A DNA stretch of 64,000 nt from positions 2,356,001-2,420,000 of the forward strand of contig NZ_FOJB01000001.1 in assembly GCF_900109955.1 (NCBI RefSeq). The letters are read 5' to 3'. A model generated the notes under the pieces. It searched no databases. It was not told the origin of the DNA and saw only the letters and a program-made list of their open reading frames with translations. How positions within the stretch are numbered: position 1 is the first letter of the stretch; the number at the start of each line of letters is the position of its first letter. Source of the stretch: Aliiroseovarius sediminilitoris (GTDB lineage: Bacteria; Pseudomonadota; Alphaproteobacteria; Rhodobacterales; Rhodobacteraceae). The position numbers were made by a program, and so were the translations under genes. This document shows positions 8,786 to 19,118 of this stretch, in pieces.

Positions 8786-9643
8786 ATGGCAAGCAAGACC
8801 ACTCTGAAAGTGGCCATTGTGTTGGGCAGCGCACTGTTTCTTTCGGGTTGCGAAGACACCAAGCTTCCTGAATTTCTGAAAAAGAACGATACGGGTTCAG
8901 CATCCGCAGCAACTGGCAAAAGCGGGCGCGCCCAAAGCCGTGAACGGGATGTAGAAGCACCCGAGATCTTTCAGCTGGCGGAAAAAGGGTTGTGGGACGG
9001 TCGTCCCAGCCTTGGTGGTGTTTGGGTGGCGCACCCGGACGCCAAAGACCCCGAACGAGTGATTATCCGCAACCAGTCCAATGGCAAATCCGTCGTTGGT
9101 GCTTTGTTTCGGCGAGAACGCGAGGTGCCGGGTCCGCGCTTTCAGGTGTCGTCAGATGCGGCTGAAGCCCTTGGCATGTTGGCTGGTGCCCCTGCCGAGC
9201 TGAGCGTGACCGCCTTGCGTAAAGAGGTCATCAGGGAAGCACCTGCCGCGCCGTCCGAGGACCTGGATGATCCCGCCGATATCGAGCAATCTTCGCTGGA
9301 CGATCCGATTGCGGCGGCGTCGGCGGCACTTGCGAAAACCGAAGCGGCCTCGGCGCAATCTGCACCTCCGCCCAAACCCGCTGTGCCACAGGCCGCCGCT
9401 GCCAGCGCCCTGCCGAAACCCTATGTTCAGGTTGGCATATTCTCGTTTGAGGCTAATGCCGAACAAACTGCGGCCGAGTTGCGAAAGGCCGGTATGACCG
9501 TGACAATCAAACCGGGATCATCGAATGGTAAATCGTTCTGGCGCGTGCTGGTCGGCCCGGTCGGCACGCAGGCAGAACGCTCGGCAGCGCTGAAGAAAAC
9601 AAGCGCGATGGGCTTTACCGATGCCTATCCTGTCTCGAACTAA
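8786..9643 (+). CDS. SPOR-domain lipoprotein
   Basis: 285 residues. The N-terminus has a hydrophobic stretch ending in the lipobox FLSGC, so the protein is probably lipidated at that Cys and membrane-anchored. A Pro/Ala-rich linker (about residues 150-208) leads to a C-terminal SPOR domain (about 210-285, YVQVGIFSFEANAEQTAAEL, then FWRVLVGPVGT). SPOR domains bind denuded peptidoglycan glycan strands at division sites. It lies 39 bases upstream of a D,D-carboxypeptidase gene, which fits a role in cell-wall remodelling. It could be an RlpA-related protein lacking the RlpA catalytic domain; no double-psi barrel is visible. Confidence 0.82.
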   Translation: MASKTTLKVAIVLGSALFLSGCEDTKLPEFLKKNDTGSASAATGKSGRAQSRERDVEAPEIFQLAEKGLWDGRPSLGGVWVAHPDAKDPERVIIRNQSNGKSVVGALFRREREVPGPRFQVSSDAAEALGMLAGAPAELSVTALRKEVIREAPAAPSEDLDDPADIEQSSLDDPIAAASAALAKTEAASAQSAPPPKPAVPQAAAASALPKPYVQVGIFSFEANAEQTAAELRKAGMTVTIKPGSSNGKSFWRVLVGPVGTQAERSAALKKTSAMGFTDAYPVSN

Positions 9644-9682
9644 TGCCCTTCCGGGTAAATCAATAAAGGCCACCAACCTCCT

Positions 9683-10882
9683 ATGCTATTCCGTCTCACT
9701 TTGCTCATCTCCGCCCTGCTATCCATATTGGCTGTCGCCACCCTGCCGGCCCGCGCGTTCGAAACGCGGGCGAATTCGGCATATGTGCTGGACATCAACA
9801 CCGGAACAGTTTTGATGGAGAAGAACGCCGACGTCCCACTGCCTCCTGCGTCGATGTCAAAGCTGATGACGGTGAACCTGCTGTTCGAGGCGCTGGCAGA
9901 TGGGCGCGTCACGATGGGCACCCAGTTTGGCGTGTCGGAACGGGCTGCGTCCATTGGTGGGTCGACCATGTTTCTGGAACAAACCGACCGCCCAACGGTC
10001 GAGGACCTTATTCAAGGCATCATCGTTCAGTCCGGAAACGACGCCAGCGTCGTGATCGCCGAAGGGCTGGCCGGGACGGAAGACGCCTTTGCCCGTATGA
10101 TGACCGAACGTGCGCGTGACCTTGGCATGGAAAATTCCAGTTTTGGAAATTCTTCTGGCTGGCCACATCCATTGCAGCGCATGTCGATGAAGGACTTGGC
10201 CATTCTTGCACGTCATATCATTGTCGAGTTTCCGGACTATTATCGTTATTTCAGGCAATCCGAATACTACTACAAGGGTCGCGCACCCGATAACCGCTTT
10301 AACCGCAATCCGCTGCTGGATCTTGGAATTGGTGCCGACGGCCTGAAAACCGGCCACACGCAGGAAGCCGGATACGGCATTGTCGGTTCAGCCCTGCAAG
10401 GCGACCGTCGGATCGTCTTTGTGATTTCAGGGATGGCCTCTGAAAAAGAGCGCGCTGAAGAGGCCGAGGCAATCGTCAACTGGGCGTTTCGACAGTTTAC
10501 CATGGAGACGACCGTGAAAGCAGGCGAAAAGATTGCCGAAGCGGATGTCTGGTTGGGCGCAGTCGATACGGTCGGTCTTGTTCCTGCACAGGATGTCAAT
10601 CTTCTGATCCCGGCAGGGCAACGCGAGGGTGTTTCGGCAACGATCAACTGGAACGGCCCGATTGCGGCCCCGATTGCACAGGGTCAGGAACTTGCTGAAA
10701 TGGTGATCAGCCGCGACGGTCTCAGCGACACGGTGGTGCCGCTGTTCGCTGACGAAGGCGTGGGGAACGCCGGGTTTGGAAAGCGACTGACGGTGGCCGC
10801 CGAACGCGTTCTGGCGCTGGTAATGGGCAATGACGCGCCACCAGCCGCGATCCAGCCAGAAGCCGCGACCATAAGCAACTGA
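9683..10882 (+). CDS. D-alanyl-D-alanine carboxypeptidase (penicillin-binding protein 5/6 type)
   Basis: 399 residues with a signal peptide ending near PARA. All three active-site motifs of the S11 family are present: SMSK at 57-60, SGN at 117-119 and KTG at 222-224. The C-terminal part, from about residue 275, is the beta-rich domain typical of DacA/DacC. The enzyme removes the terminal D-Ala of peptidoglycan pentapeptides in the periplasm. It follows the SPOR lipoprotein gene and is 7 bases from tmk. An amphipathic membrane anchor at the C-terminus is not obvious. Confidence 0.92.
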   Translation: MLFRLTLLISALLSILAVATLPARAFETRANSAYVLDINTGTVLMEKNADVPLPPASMSKLMTVNLLFEALADGRVTMGTQFGVSERAASIGGSTMFLEQTDRPTVEDLIQGIIVQSGNDASVVIAEGLAGTEDAFARMMTERARDLGMENSSFGNSSGWPHPLQRMSMKDLAILARHIIVEFPDYYRYFRQSEYYYKGRAPDNRFNRNPLLDLGIGADGLKTGHTQEAGYGIVGSALQGDRRIVFVISGMASEKERAEEAEAIVNWAFRQFTMETTVKAGEKIAEADVWLGAVDTVGLVPAQDVNLLIPAGQREGVSATINWNGPIAAPIAQGQELAEMVISRDGLSDTVVPLFADEGVGNAGFGKRLTVAAERVLALVMGNDAPPAAIQPEAATISN

Positions 10883-10889
10883 CGCAGGA

Positions 10890-11528
10890 ATGGCCGGACT
10901 TTTCATCAGTTTTGAAGGCATTGACGGCTCGGGGAAATCCACCCAAGCCAAGCAGTTGGCCAGGGCGCTGGAGCAGGCCGGGCACGAGGTTGTCCTGACC
11001 CGCGAACCGGGCGGCAGTCAGGGGGCCGAGGAAATCCGGTCGCTGGTTCTGGAAGGCGACCCGGATCGCTGGTCAGCCGAGACCGAGTTGCTGTTGTTTA
11101 CCGCCGCCCGGCGCGACCATCTGGAGCGATTGATCCACCCTGCATTGGCTGCGGACAAGATCGTTATCTGCGACCGCTTTGCCGACAGCACGCGCATTTA
11201 TCAGGGCACCCGATCCGGTGATCTTCGCAACATGGTGGATCAGTTGCATGACCTTGTCATCGGGCGCGAGCCTGACCTGACATTCCTGATCGACATGGAT
11301 CCCGACACAGGTTTGTCACGCGCCAAGGGGCGCGGCGGCACCGAAGAACGATTTGAGGATTTCGGCGCAGATTTGCAGCACAAGATGCGCGCCGGGTTTC
11401 TGGAACTCGCCCAGCAGTTTTCCGACCGCATCCGCGTCATCGACGGAACGCGTGACATCGACACCGTCGCCGCGGATGTTCTGAGGATCGCCCGCGAGGC
11501 CGTAGGCGTTGCCAAGTCAGACGCATGA
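10890..11528 (+). CDS. tmk: thymidylate kinase
   Basis: 212 residues. The P-loop GIDGSGKST is at residues 10-18, the dTMP-binding DRF motif is in VICDRFADSTRIYQG, and the LID region contains RAKGRGGTEERFED. It phosphorylates dTMP to dTDP. The P-loop and LID arrangement is that of bacterial TMPKs. The stop overlaps the start of holB by four bases (ATGA), the common tmk-holB arrangement of bacteria. Confidence 0.95.
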   Translation: MAGLFISFEGIDGSGKSTQAKQLARALEQAGHEVVLTREPGGSQGAEEIRSLVLEGDPDRWSAETELLLFTAARRDHLERLIHPALAADKIVICDRFADSTRIYQGTRSGDLRNMVDQLHDLVIGREPDLTFLIDMDPDTGLSRAKGRGGTEERFEDFGADLQHKMRAGFLELAQQFSDRIRVIDGTRDIDTVAADVLRIAREAVGVAKSDA

Positions 11529-12655
11529 GCACAGATATCGACAACATTCCTGAATCCGACCGGATCGACGGCGCCCCGCACCCGCGCGAAGCCGCTCGAC
11601 TGATCGGCCAAGACGCGGCCCAGGCGGATTTTCTGGACGCATATACATCCGATCGCTTGCATCACGGGTGGTTGATCACCGGACCGCGCGGCGTGGGGAA
11701 GGCGACGCTGGCCTGGCGCATTGCCCGGTTCCTTCTGGCCACCCCGGCGGACGATGGCGGCATGTTTGCAGCCCCTGCCCCCACCAGCCTTGATATCCCC
11801 GACGATCACCCGGTCGCGCGGCGCATCCGGGTGCTGTCGGACCCCGGCCTGTTTCTTTTGCGCCGCCCTTGGGACGAAAAAAACAAGCGCCTGAAAAGCG
11901 ACATCACCGTGGACGAGGTGCGCAAACTCAAGCATTTCTTCGCCATGTCATCGGCCGGGGGCGGGCGTCGCGTGGTGATCGTCGATGCGGCAGACGAAAT
12001 GAACACATCGGCGGCCAATGCGCTCTTGAAGCTGTTGGAAGAGCCACCGATAGGGGCGGTTTTGATGCTGATCAGCCATCAACCCTCTCGCCTGCTGCCG
12101 ACGATCCGTTCGCGGTGTCGCGAATTGCGGCTTGCCCCCTTGTCCCCCAGCGATCTGGCTCAGGTGATGGCGGAACTGGATGAAACCCCATCAGCCGAGG
12201 ACACGATGCGACTGGGAGAACTGGCAGCGGGGTCAGCGGGGGATGCGCTTCGGCTTCGGCATCTTGATGGTCTGGCGATCTATGCTGCTCTGATTGACAT
12301 CTTTTCGGCAGGGCGAGAATTTGACCGACCGCGCGCCCTTCGATTGGCAAACAGCGCCGTGGGCAAGGCCAATGCCGAAAAGTTCGAATTGATCTTGCGC
12401 CTGTTTGATCTTTTTCTGGCCCGATTGGCTCGTCACGGGGCCGGCTTTGCACCGTCCACCGAGGCCGCACCGGGTGAGGCCGCCTGCCTGGCACGCCTTT
12501 CCCCCGGTCCGGATGCGGCCCGTGCTTGGGCGAGCTTGCAGCAAGAGTTGTCGGCGCGCGCGGTACATGGGCGGGCTGTTAACCTTGACCCCGCCGCGCT
12601 CATCCTTGATATGGTTTTCAGGATCAACGACACGGCGGCGCGCCAAGCCGCCTGA
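11525..12655 (+). CDS. holB: DNA polymerase III subunit delta'
   Basis: 376 residues, AAA+ clamp-loader subunit. A P-loop-like GPRGVGKAT is near residues 53-61, and the sensor/SRC segment reads RSRCRELRLAPL. LLKLLEEPP is the usual clamp-loader motif. The zinc-binding cysteine cluster found in many delta' subunits is not seen. The position between tmk and tatD matches many proteobacterial genomes. Confidence 0.9.
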   Translation: MSTDIDNIPESDRIDGAPHPREAARLIGQDAAQADFLDAYTSDRLHHGWLITGPRGVGKATLAWRIARFLLATPADDGGMFAAPAPTSLDIPDDHPVARRIRVLSDPGLFLLRRPWDEKNKRLKSDITVDEVRKLKHFFAMSSAGGGRRVVIVDAADEMNTSAANALLKLLEEPPIGAVLMLISHQPSRLLPTIRSRCRELRLAPLSPSDLAQVMAELDETPSAEDTMRLGELAAGSAGDALRLRHLDGLAIYAALIDIFSAGREFDRPRALRLANSAVGKANAEKFELILRLFDLFLARLARHGAGFAPSTEAAPGEAACLARLSPGPDAARAWASLQQELSARAVHGRAVNLDPAALILDMVFRINDTAARQAA

Positions 12656-12671
12656 GGCAAGGACGCCACCG

Positions 12672-13475
12672 ATGAGCACGCCCCAGATTACCGACAGTCA
12701 TTGCCATCTTGATTTTCCGGATTTCGACGGCGAGTTGGATCAGGTCATCGCCCGTGCCGCCGAGTCGGGTGTAACCCGGATGGTGACGATCTGCACGAAG
12801 ATGGCCAATCTTGACCAAGTCCGCACCATTGCCGAAGCCCATGACCCCGTGTTCTTCGCCGCCGCCACCCATCCGATGAGCGTGGCCCGCGAACCGATGG
12901 TCACGGTCGATCAACTGGTCGCGCTTGCTGACCATCCGAAATTTGTCGGCATCGGCGAAAGCGGGCTGGATTATCACTATACGGTTGACAGCCGTGACGC
13001 CCAGATCAAAAGCCTGCGCATCCACATCGAAGCTGCGCGCCAGACAGGTCTGCCCCTGATCATCCATTCGCGCGATGCGGATGAGGATATGATGCGCATT
13101 CTGACCGAAGAACATCGGAACGGTGCCTATAGCTGCGTCATGCACTGCTTCAGTTCCGGGATCGAGCTTGCGAAAGCTGCGCTGGGTCTTGGCTTCTATC
13201 TGTCGATGTCCGGCATCGCCGCTTTTCCTCGCAGTCAAGAGTTGCGCGACATTTTCGCAACCGCTCCGGTTGACCGCATTCTGGTCGAAACCGACGCGCC
13301 CTATCTTGCACCGCCGCCGCACCGCGGTCGGCGCAACGAACCGGCCTATACCGCCCATACCGCCAAGGTCGGGGCTGATATATTTGGCCTGCCCTACGAA
13401 GCGTTCGCCGCGCAAACGCAAGCCAATTTCGACCGGCTGTTTGTAAAGGTCGCCGCCTATCAGGCGGATGCGTGA
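12672..13475 (+). CDS. TatD family metal-dependent deoxyribonuclease
   Basis: 267 residues from the ATG at 12672. The frame is open much further upstream into holB, but homology begins at TDSHCHLDFPDFDGEL, so the upstream extension was rejected. The metal-binding HCH near the N-terminus, GIGESGLDYHY, IHSRDAD, HCFSSG and ETDAPYLAP are the TatD amidohydrolase motifs. The family acts as 3'-5' DNase/RNase; the precise substrate of this YcfH/TatD member is unproven. It overlaps the next gene by one base. Confidence 0.92.
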   Translation: MSTPQITDSHCHLDFPDFDGELDQVIARAAESGVTRMVTICTKMANLDQVRTIAEAHDPVFFAAATHPMSVAREPMVTVDQLVALADHPKFVGIGESGLDYHYTVDSRDAQIKSLRIHIEAARQTGLPLIIHSRDADEDMMRILTEEHRNGAYSCVMHCFSSGIELAKAALGLGFYLSMSGIAAFPRSQELRDIFATAPVDRILVETDAPYLAPPPHRGRRNEPAYTAHTAKVGADIFGLPYEAFAAQTQANFDRLFVKVAAYQADA

Positions 13476-14287
13476 TGGCGAAGATCGACTTCACCATTCT
13501 CGGGTGTGGTTCGTCCGGGGGGGTGCCCCGGCTGGGCGGTCATTGGGGCGATTGCGACCCTGACAATCCCAAGAACACCCGCACCCGCTGTTCAGCCCTA
13601 GTGACCCGCACCGGTGAAGATGGTGGCGTCACCCGCGTCCTGATCGACACCTCACCCGATATGCGCCACCAGCTTTTGGCGGCAGGGGTTGGCACGCTGG
13701 ACGGGGTTGTGTTCACCCACAGCCACGCGGACCACACCCATGGCATTGATGACCTGCGCATGGTGGTCTTCAACATGAAACAGCGTCTGCCTGTGTGGGC
13801 GGATGGCCCGACGCAAGAAGCCCTGCTGGCCCGGTTCAGTTATGCGTTTGTGCAGCCCGAAGGGTCCAGCTATCCACCGATCCTCGATCTGCACTCGATC
13901 ACAGTTGGCAAAGGCGATGTGGTCATCGGTGGCGCGGGCGGCGATATCCGAATGACGCCCTTCGAAGTGCGCCACGGCATGATGGATTCACTGGGATTTC
14001 GCATCGGGGGGTTGGTCTATCTGCCGGATGTGAACGAAATTCCTGATGACGTGCTGCCCCTGCTTGAAGATCTGGATGTGTTCGTGCTGGATGCGCTGCG
14101 CCGATCGCCGCATCCCACGCATTTTCATCTGGATGAAGCGCTTGAATGGATCGACCGCGTCGGTGCAAAACAAGGTGTCCTGACCAATATGCATATCGAT
14201 CTTGACCATGCCGCGGTCAATGCTGAAACCCCGCCTCATATCACCCCGGCCTATGACGGAATGACCATCAACGTTCGGGTTGAATGA
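13475..14287 (+). CDS. MBL-fold metallohydrolase (PhnP-like)
   Basis: 270 residues from the ATG at 13475; a GTG one codon earlier is possible. The beta-lactamase-fold zinc motif HSHADH lies at residues 82-87, and GCGSSGGVPRLGG at the N-terminus is typical of the PhnP/YcbX-type group of cyclic phosphodiesterases. The substrate is unknown; no phosphonate genes are near. It overlaps tatD by one base and the AEC permease gene by four bases, so it is in one transcript with them. The tmk-holB-tatD-MBL order is common in alphaproteobacteria. Confidence 0.85.
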   Translation: MAKIDFTILGCGSSGGVPRLGGHWGDCDPDNPKNTRTRCSALVTRTGEDGGVTRVLIDTSPDMRHQLLAAGVGTLDGVVFTHSHADHTHGIDDLRMVVFNMKQRLPVWADGPTQEALLARFSYAFVQPEGSSYPPILDLHSITVGKGDVVIGGAGGDIRMTPFEVRHGMMDSLGFRIGGLVYLPDVNEIPDDVLPLLEDLDVFVLDALRRSPHPTHFHLDEALEWIDRVGAKQGVLTNMHIDLDHAAVNAETPPHITPAYDGMTINVRVE

Positions 14288-15225
14288 GCACGCTTGTCAA
14301 TATTGTCCTGCCGGTCTTCCTGGTGATCGGGTTTGGCTATTTTGTGCGTTGGCGGCGGATACTCGACGACGGGGCAGTTGATGGTTTGATGCGCTTTGCG
14401 CAATCTGTTGCGATCCCTTGCCTTCTGTTTCTGGCGATTGCCCGGCTGGACCTGAGCGCCGAGTTTGATCTGGCGTTGCTCAGCAGTTTCTATACGGGTG
14501 CCGTGTCGGGGTTCTTTGCGGGCCTGTTGGGCGCGCGGCTGTTGTTTGGACGTCCATGGCCAGATGCGGTGGCGTTTGGTTTCGTGACATTGTTTTCAAA
14601 CTCACTCCTCCTTGGCTTGGTAATCACTGAACGCGCGTTCGGGCCAGACGCGCTGGCCGGCAACTACGCCATTATCTCGATCCACGCACCGATCTGCTAT
14701 GGTATCGGGATTTCGGCGATGGAGATCGCCCGCGCCCAAGGCGCCGGACCGCGAGAAACCATTCGTCAGATCGTGCGGGCAATGACTCGCAACATACTTG
14801 TGCTGGCGATTGCCGCTGGTTTTGTGGTGAACCTTCTTCAAGTTCCGATGCCCGTTGTGCTGGATGATGCCCTGAGCCTGATTGGTCGTGCAGCTTTGCC
14901 GACCGCCCTCTTTGCGCTTGGCGGTGTTCTTTATCGTTACCGGCCCGAAGGGGACCTGCGGATCGTCAGCTATCTCTGCCTGATTTCGCTTGTCGTGCAT
15001 CCCGCGATTACTTGGGGTCTGGGCCGCGCACTCGGCCTGAACGTGGATCAGTTCCGATCGGCGATCATAACGGCGGCATCTGCGCCGGGTATCAATGCCT
15101 ATATCTTCGCCAATCTCTATGGCGTGGGCAAACGCGTGGCGGCGACCACCGTATTGGTGGCGACCGGATTGTCGGTGCTGACAGTCTGGGCCTGGTTGGC
15201 GTTATTGGCTGCCGCGGGGTTCTGA
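14284..15225 (+). CDS. AEC family (auxin efflux carrier-like) transporter
   Basis: 313 residues and strongly hydrophobic, with about ten membrane segments in two halves. The N-terminal STLVNIVLPVFLVIGFGYF and the Pro/Gly-rich second half are typical of bacterial AEC permeases. Some relatives export malonate or other organic acids, but nothing here fixes the substrate. The start overlaps the MBL gene stop (ATGA). It is the last gene of the tmk-holB run. Confidence 0.85.
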   Translation: MSTLVNIVLPVFLVIGFGYFVRWRRILDDGAVDGLMRFAQSVAIPCLLFLAIARLDLSAEFDLALLSSFYTGAVSGFFAGLLGARLLFGRPWPDAVAFGFVTLFSNSLLLGLVITERAFGPDALAGNYAIISIHAPICYGIGISAMEIARAQGAGPRETIRQIVRAMTRNILVLAIAAGFVVNLLQVPMPVVLDDALSLIGRAALPTALFALGGVLYRYRPEGDLRIVSYLCLISLVVHPAITWGLGRALGLNVDQFRSAIITAASAPGINAYIFANLYGVGKRVAATTVLVATGLSVLTVWAWLALLAAAGF

Positions 15226-15301
15226 GGTCGGGCTGCGCCATGCGCATCCCGAACACGTTACAGTATCAATCAGGCGATCCACGATCTCGTAACATATCCT
15301 C

Positions 15302-15330
15302 TTGCTCCGAATCGTCGTCACTCGTATTAT
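15302..15330 (+). promoter_or_regulatory. promoter of the phenylacetate gene cluster
   Basis: TTGCTC (15302-15307) and TATTAT (15325-15330) are spaced by 17 bases upstream of the thiolase start at 15383. GTTAC and GTAAC half-sites lie upstream, a loose inverted pair that could be part of an operator for the PaaX-like regulator encoded at the cluster end. The operator part is speculative. Confidence 0.4.
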
Positions 15331-15382
15331 CGACCACACGGTCAGCTTTAGTTGAGCGTGCTTTCGGGTCAGGGAGGACCAC

Positions 15383-16585
<1,203 letters not shown>

Positions 16586-16587
16586 CG

Positions 16588-17580
16588 ATGTATGCTCAAT
16601 TGGTGAAAACCGCAGGCACAGGCGTGAAGAGCCGCGCGGAAATGTCTGACGAAGAACGGAACTTTCAGGATCGCGTTGACCGGGATGAGAAGATCGAACC
16701 AAAGGATTGGATGCCGGATGACTACCGCGCGACGCTGATCCGCCAAATCGGACAGCATGCCCATTCCGAGATCGTCGGTCAGCTGCCCGAAGGCAACTGG
16801 ATCACCCGCGCACCGACCCTGGAGCGCAAAGCCATCCTTCTGGCGAAAGTGCAGGACGAGGCTGGGCATGGCCTGTATCTTTACTGCGCGGCTGAAACAC
16901 TGGGGGTCACACGTGACGAACTGACCCAGGAGCTTTTGTCAGGCCGCATGAAATATTCCTCGATCTTCAACTACCCCACCTTGAACTGGGCTGATATTGG
17001 TGCGGTGGGCTGGTTGGTGGATGGTGCTGCGATCATGAACCAGGTGCCGCTGCAACGCACATCCTATGGCCCTTATTCACGTGCTATGATCCGCATTTGC
17101 AAGGAAGAAAGTTTCCACCAACGCCAAGGCTACGACATCATGATGAAGATGGCGCAAGGCACCGAAGCCCAGCGCCGTATGGCGCAGGACGCGCTGAACC
17201 GCTTCTGGTATCCGTCCCTGATGATGTTCGGCCCGTCCGACAAGGACAGCGTGCATTCAACGCAATCGCTGGCATGGAAAATCAAGATCGACACCAATGA
17301 CGAGTTGCGTCAGCGTTTTGTCGATCAGACCGTTCCGCAGGCAAATTACCTTGGCCTGACAATCCCGGACGAAAACCTGAAATGGAACGAGGAACGCGGC
17401 GCGCACGATTTTTCGGAACCCGACTGGACCGAGTTTTTCAACGTCATCAAGGGCAAAGGCCCCTGCAATGTTGAACGGATGGAGGCCCGCGTCAAAGCTT
17501 GGGAAGACGGTGCATGGGTGCGCGACGGGCTGATGGCCCACGCCCGCAAGAAAACCGCTGCCCGAACAGCTGCTGAATAA
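16588..17580 (+). CDS. paaA: ring-1,2-phenylacetyl-CoA epoxidase, catalytic subunit A
   Basis: 330 residues from the ATG at 16588. An upstream in-frame ATG inside the thiolase gene gives an N-terminus unlike the family and was rejected. The di-iron ligands typical of PaaA are visible as DEAGHGL (Asp90-Glu91, His94) and EESFHQRQ further on. The protein activates O2 to epoxidise the ring of phenylacetyl-CoA together with PaaC, PaaB and the reductase PaaE. The length is as expected. The gene opens the paaABCDE block. Confidence 0.95.
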   Translation: MYAQLVKTAGTGVKSRAEMSDEERNFQDRVDRDEKIEPKDWMPDDYRATLIRQIGQHAHSEIVGQLPEGNWITRAPTLERKAILLAKVQDEAGHGLYLYCAAETLGVTRDELTQELLSGRMKYSSIFNYPTLNWADIGAVGWLVDGAAIMNQVPLQRTSYGPYSRAMIRICKEESFHQRQGYDIMMKMAQGTEAQRRMAQDALNRFWYPSLMMFGPSDKDSVHSTQSLAWKIKIDTNDELRQRFVDQTVPQANYLGLTIPDENLKWNEERGAHDFSEPDWTEFFNVIKGKGPCNVERMEARVKAWEDGAWVRDGLMAHARKKTAARTAAE

Positions 17581-17591
17581 GGAAAGATCAG

Positions 17592-17876
17592 ATGTCCAAA
17601 GAATGGCCCCTCTGGGAAGTATTCATCCGTGGTCAACACGGGCTGAGCCACCGTCACGTGGGCAGTCTGCACGCCCCGGACGAAGAAATGGCAATCAGGA
17701 ACGCGCGCGACGTCTATACCCGCCGCAACGAAGGCGTGTCGATCTGGGTGGTCGAGGCGCGCCACATCGCGGCCTCTAGCCCCGAAGAAAAAGGCCCGCT
17801 TTACGAGCCGTCGAACGCGAAAGTTTACCGCCACCCGACCTTCTTCGACATCCCAGATGACGTGGGGCATATGTAA
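17592..17876 (+). CDS. paaB: ring-1,2-phenylacetyl-CoA epoxidase subunit B
   Basis: 94 residues, the normal PaaB size. It begins EWPLWEVFIRGQHGLSHRHV, as PaaB does, and contains YTRRNEGVSIWVV. PaaB is a small structural subunit that bridges PaaAC heterodimers. It starts 11 bases after paaA, and its stop overlaps the paaC start by one base (TAATG). Confidence 0.95.
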   Translation: MSKEWPLWEVFIRGQHGLSHRHVGSLHAPDEEMAIRNARDVYTRRNEGVSIWVVEARHIAASSPEEKGPLYEPSNAKVYRHPTFFDIPDDVGHM

Positions 17877-18637
17877 TGGAAGACCAGAACGCTCGCTTCG
17901 AATTTCTGCTCAGGATGGGTGACAACAGCCTGATCCTTGGCCACCGGATCAGCGAATGGTGCGGCCATGCGCCCGTGCTGGAAGAAGATATTGCGCTGGC
18001 CAACACCGCACTGGATCTGATCGGCCAGACGCAGATGTGGCTGGAGCTTGCCGGCGAGGTTGAAGGCAAGGGGCGCTCGGCCGATGATCTCGCTTTTTTG
18101 CGCGACGCCTGGGACTTCCGCAATGTTCTGTTGGTTGAACTGCCGAACGGAGACTTCGGCCAGACCTTGTTGCGCCAATTTCTTTATGATGCGTGGTCGT
18201 CGATCACGCTGGGGCGTCTGACGGCAAGCGCGGATGCACGTGTCGCTGAAATTGCGGCGAAAGCCGCGAAAGAGGTCGCCTATCACGTCGAACGGTCGGG
18301 CGACACGGTGGTTGGCCTTGGTGACGGCACCGAGGAAAGCCATGCCCGGATGCAGGCTGCGCTGGATTACCTCTGGCCCTATGTGGGCGAGATGTTTGAC
18401 GGTGACGACGTGGATGCGGCCATGGTCGACGCGGGCATTGCCCCCGACCCCGCATCCTTGCGCACCGAGTATGACGTGTTTGTCAGCAAGGTCTTGACCC
18501 ATGCCACGCTGACCATCCCCACGGATGTGTTCCACCACAAAGGCGGACGCACAGGCTACATGCACACCGAGCATCTGGGGCACCTGTTGACCAGCATGCA
18601 ATGGCTGCAACGTGCTTATCCAGGTGCGACCTGGTAA
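17876..18637 (+). CDS. paaC: ring-1,2-phenylacetyl-CoA epoxidase subunit C
   Basis: 253 residues, ferritin-like helical bundle of the PaaA/PaaC family. It contains LGHRISEWCGHAPVLEEDIA near the N-terminus and AYHVERSGDTVVGLGDGTEE in the middle, as in PaaC. This subunit is structural and lacks a complete di-iron site. It is coupled to paaB and overlaps paaD by one base. Confidence 0.95.
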   Translation: MEDQNARFEFLLRMGDNSLILGHRISEWCGHAPVLEEDIALANTALDLIGQTQMWLELAGEVEGKGRSADDLAFLRDAWDFRNVLLVELPNGDFGQTLLRQFLYDAWSSITLGRLTASADARVAEIAAKAAKEVAYHVERSGDTVVGLGDGTEESHARMQAALDYLWPYVGEMFDGDDVDAAMVDAGIAPDPASLRTEYDVFVSKVLTHATLTIPTDVFHHKGGRTGYMHTEHLGHLLTSMQWLQRAYPGATW

Positions 18638-19098
18638 TGGGACAGCCGTCGGTTGATACGATCTGGGACTGGCTGGACCAAGTGCCTGATCCCGAGATTC
18701 CCGTGATCTCACTGGTCGATCTAGGCATCATTCGGGACGTCAAGTGGGAGGGCGACGTGCTGAACATCGCTGTCACTCCGACTTACTCCGGCTGTCCGGC
18801 AACCACGATCATCAACCTCGATATCGAAACCGCCCTGCGCGCACACGGGATCGAAAAGTTGGCATTGCATAAACAATTGTCCCCTCCGTGGACCACCGAC
18901 TGGCTGACCGACAAGGGTAAGGCGGCGCTTGAGAAATTCGGCATCGCCCCCCCGTCCGTCAAAGGCGAACCTGATCGCTGCCCCAACTGCGGCGGCCACG
19001 ATCTGGAACGCACAAGCCAGTTCGGTTCGACCCCCTGCAAGGCGCTGTGGCGATGCCGCGACTGCCTGGAACCATTCGATTATTTCAAGTGCATCTGA
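18637..19098 (+). CDS. paaD: phenylacetate degradation protein PaaD (MIP18/DUF59 type)
   Basis: 153 residues from the ATG at 18637; earlier in-frame starts lie inside paaC. The N-terminal DUF59 domain is seen in VPDPEIPVISLVDLGIIRDV and TPTYSGCPA. The C-terminal zinc-ribbon-like region has CPNCGG and CRDC cysteine pairs. PaaD is needed for the activity of the epoxidase complex and is thought to help mature its iron centres. Confidence 0.93.
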   Translation: MGQPSVDTIWDWLDQVPDPEIPVISLVDLGIIRDVKWEGDVLNIAVTPTYSGCPATTIINLDIETALRAHGIEKLALHKQLSPPWTTDWLTDKGKAALEKFGIAPPSVKGEPDRCPNCGGHDLERTSQFGSTPCKALWRCRDCLEPFDYFKCI

Positions 19099-19118
19099 CT
19101 GCATCGAGGAGACCCAAC

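Noticed and set aside
9267-9497. Arg/Pro-rich plus-strand frame inside the SPOR gene
   Set aside because: Out-of-frame shadow of the Ala/Pro-rich linker of the SPOR lipoprotein.
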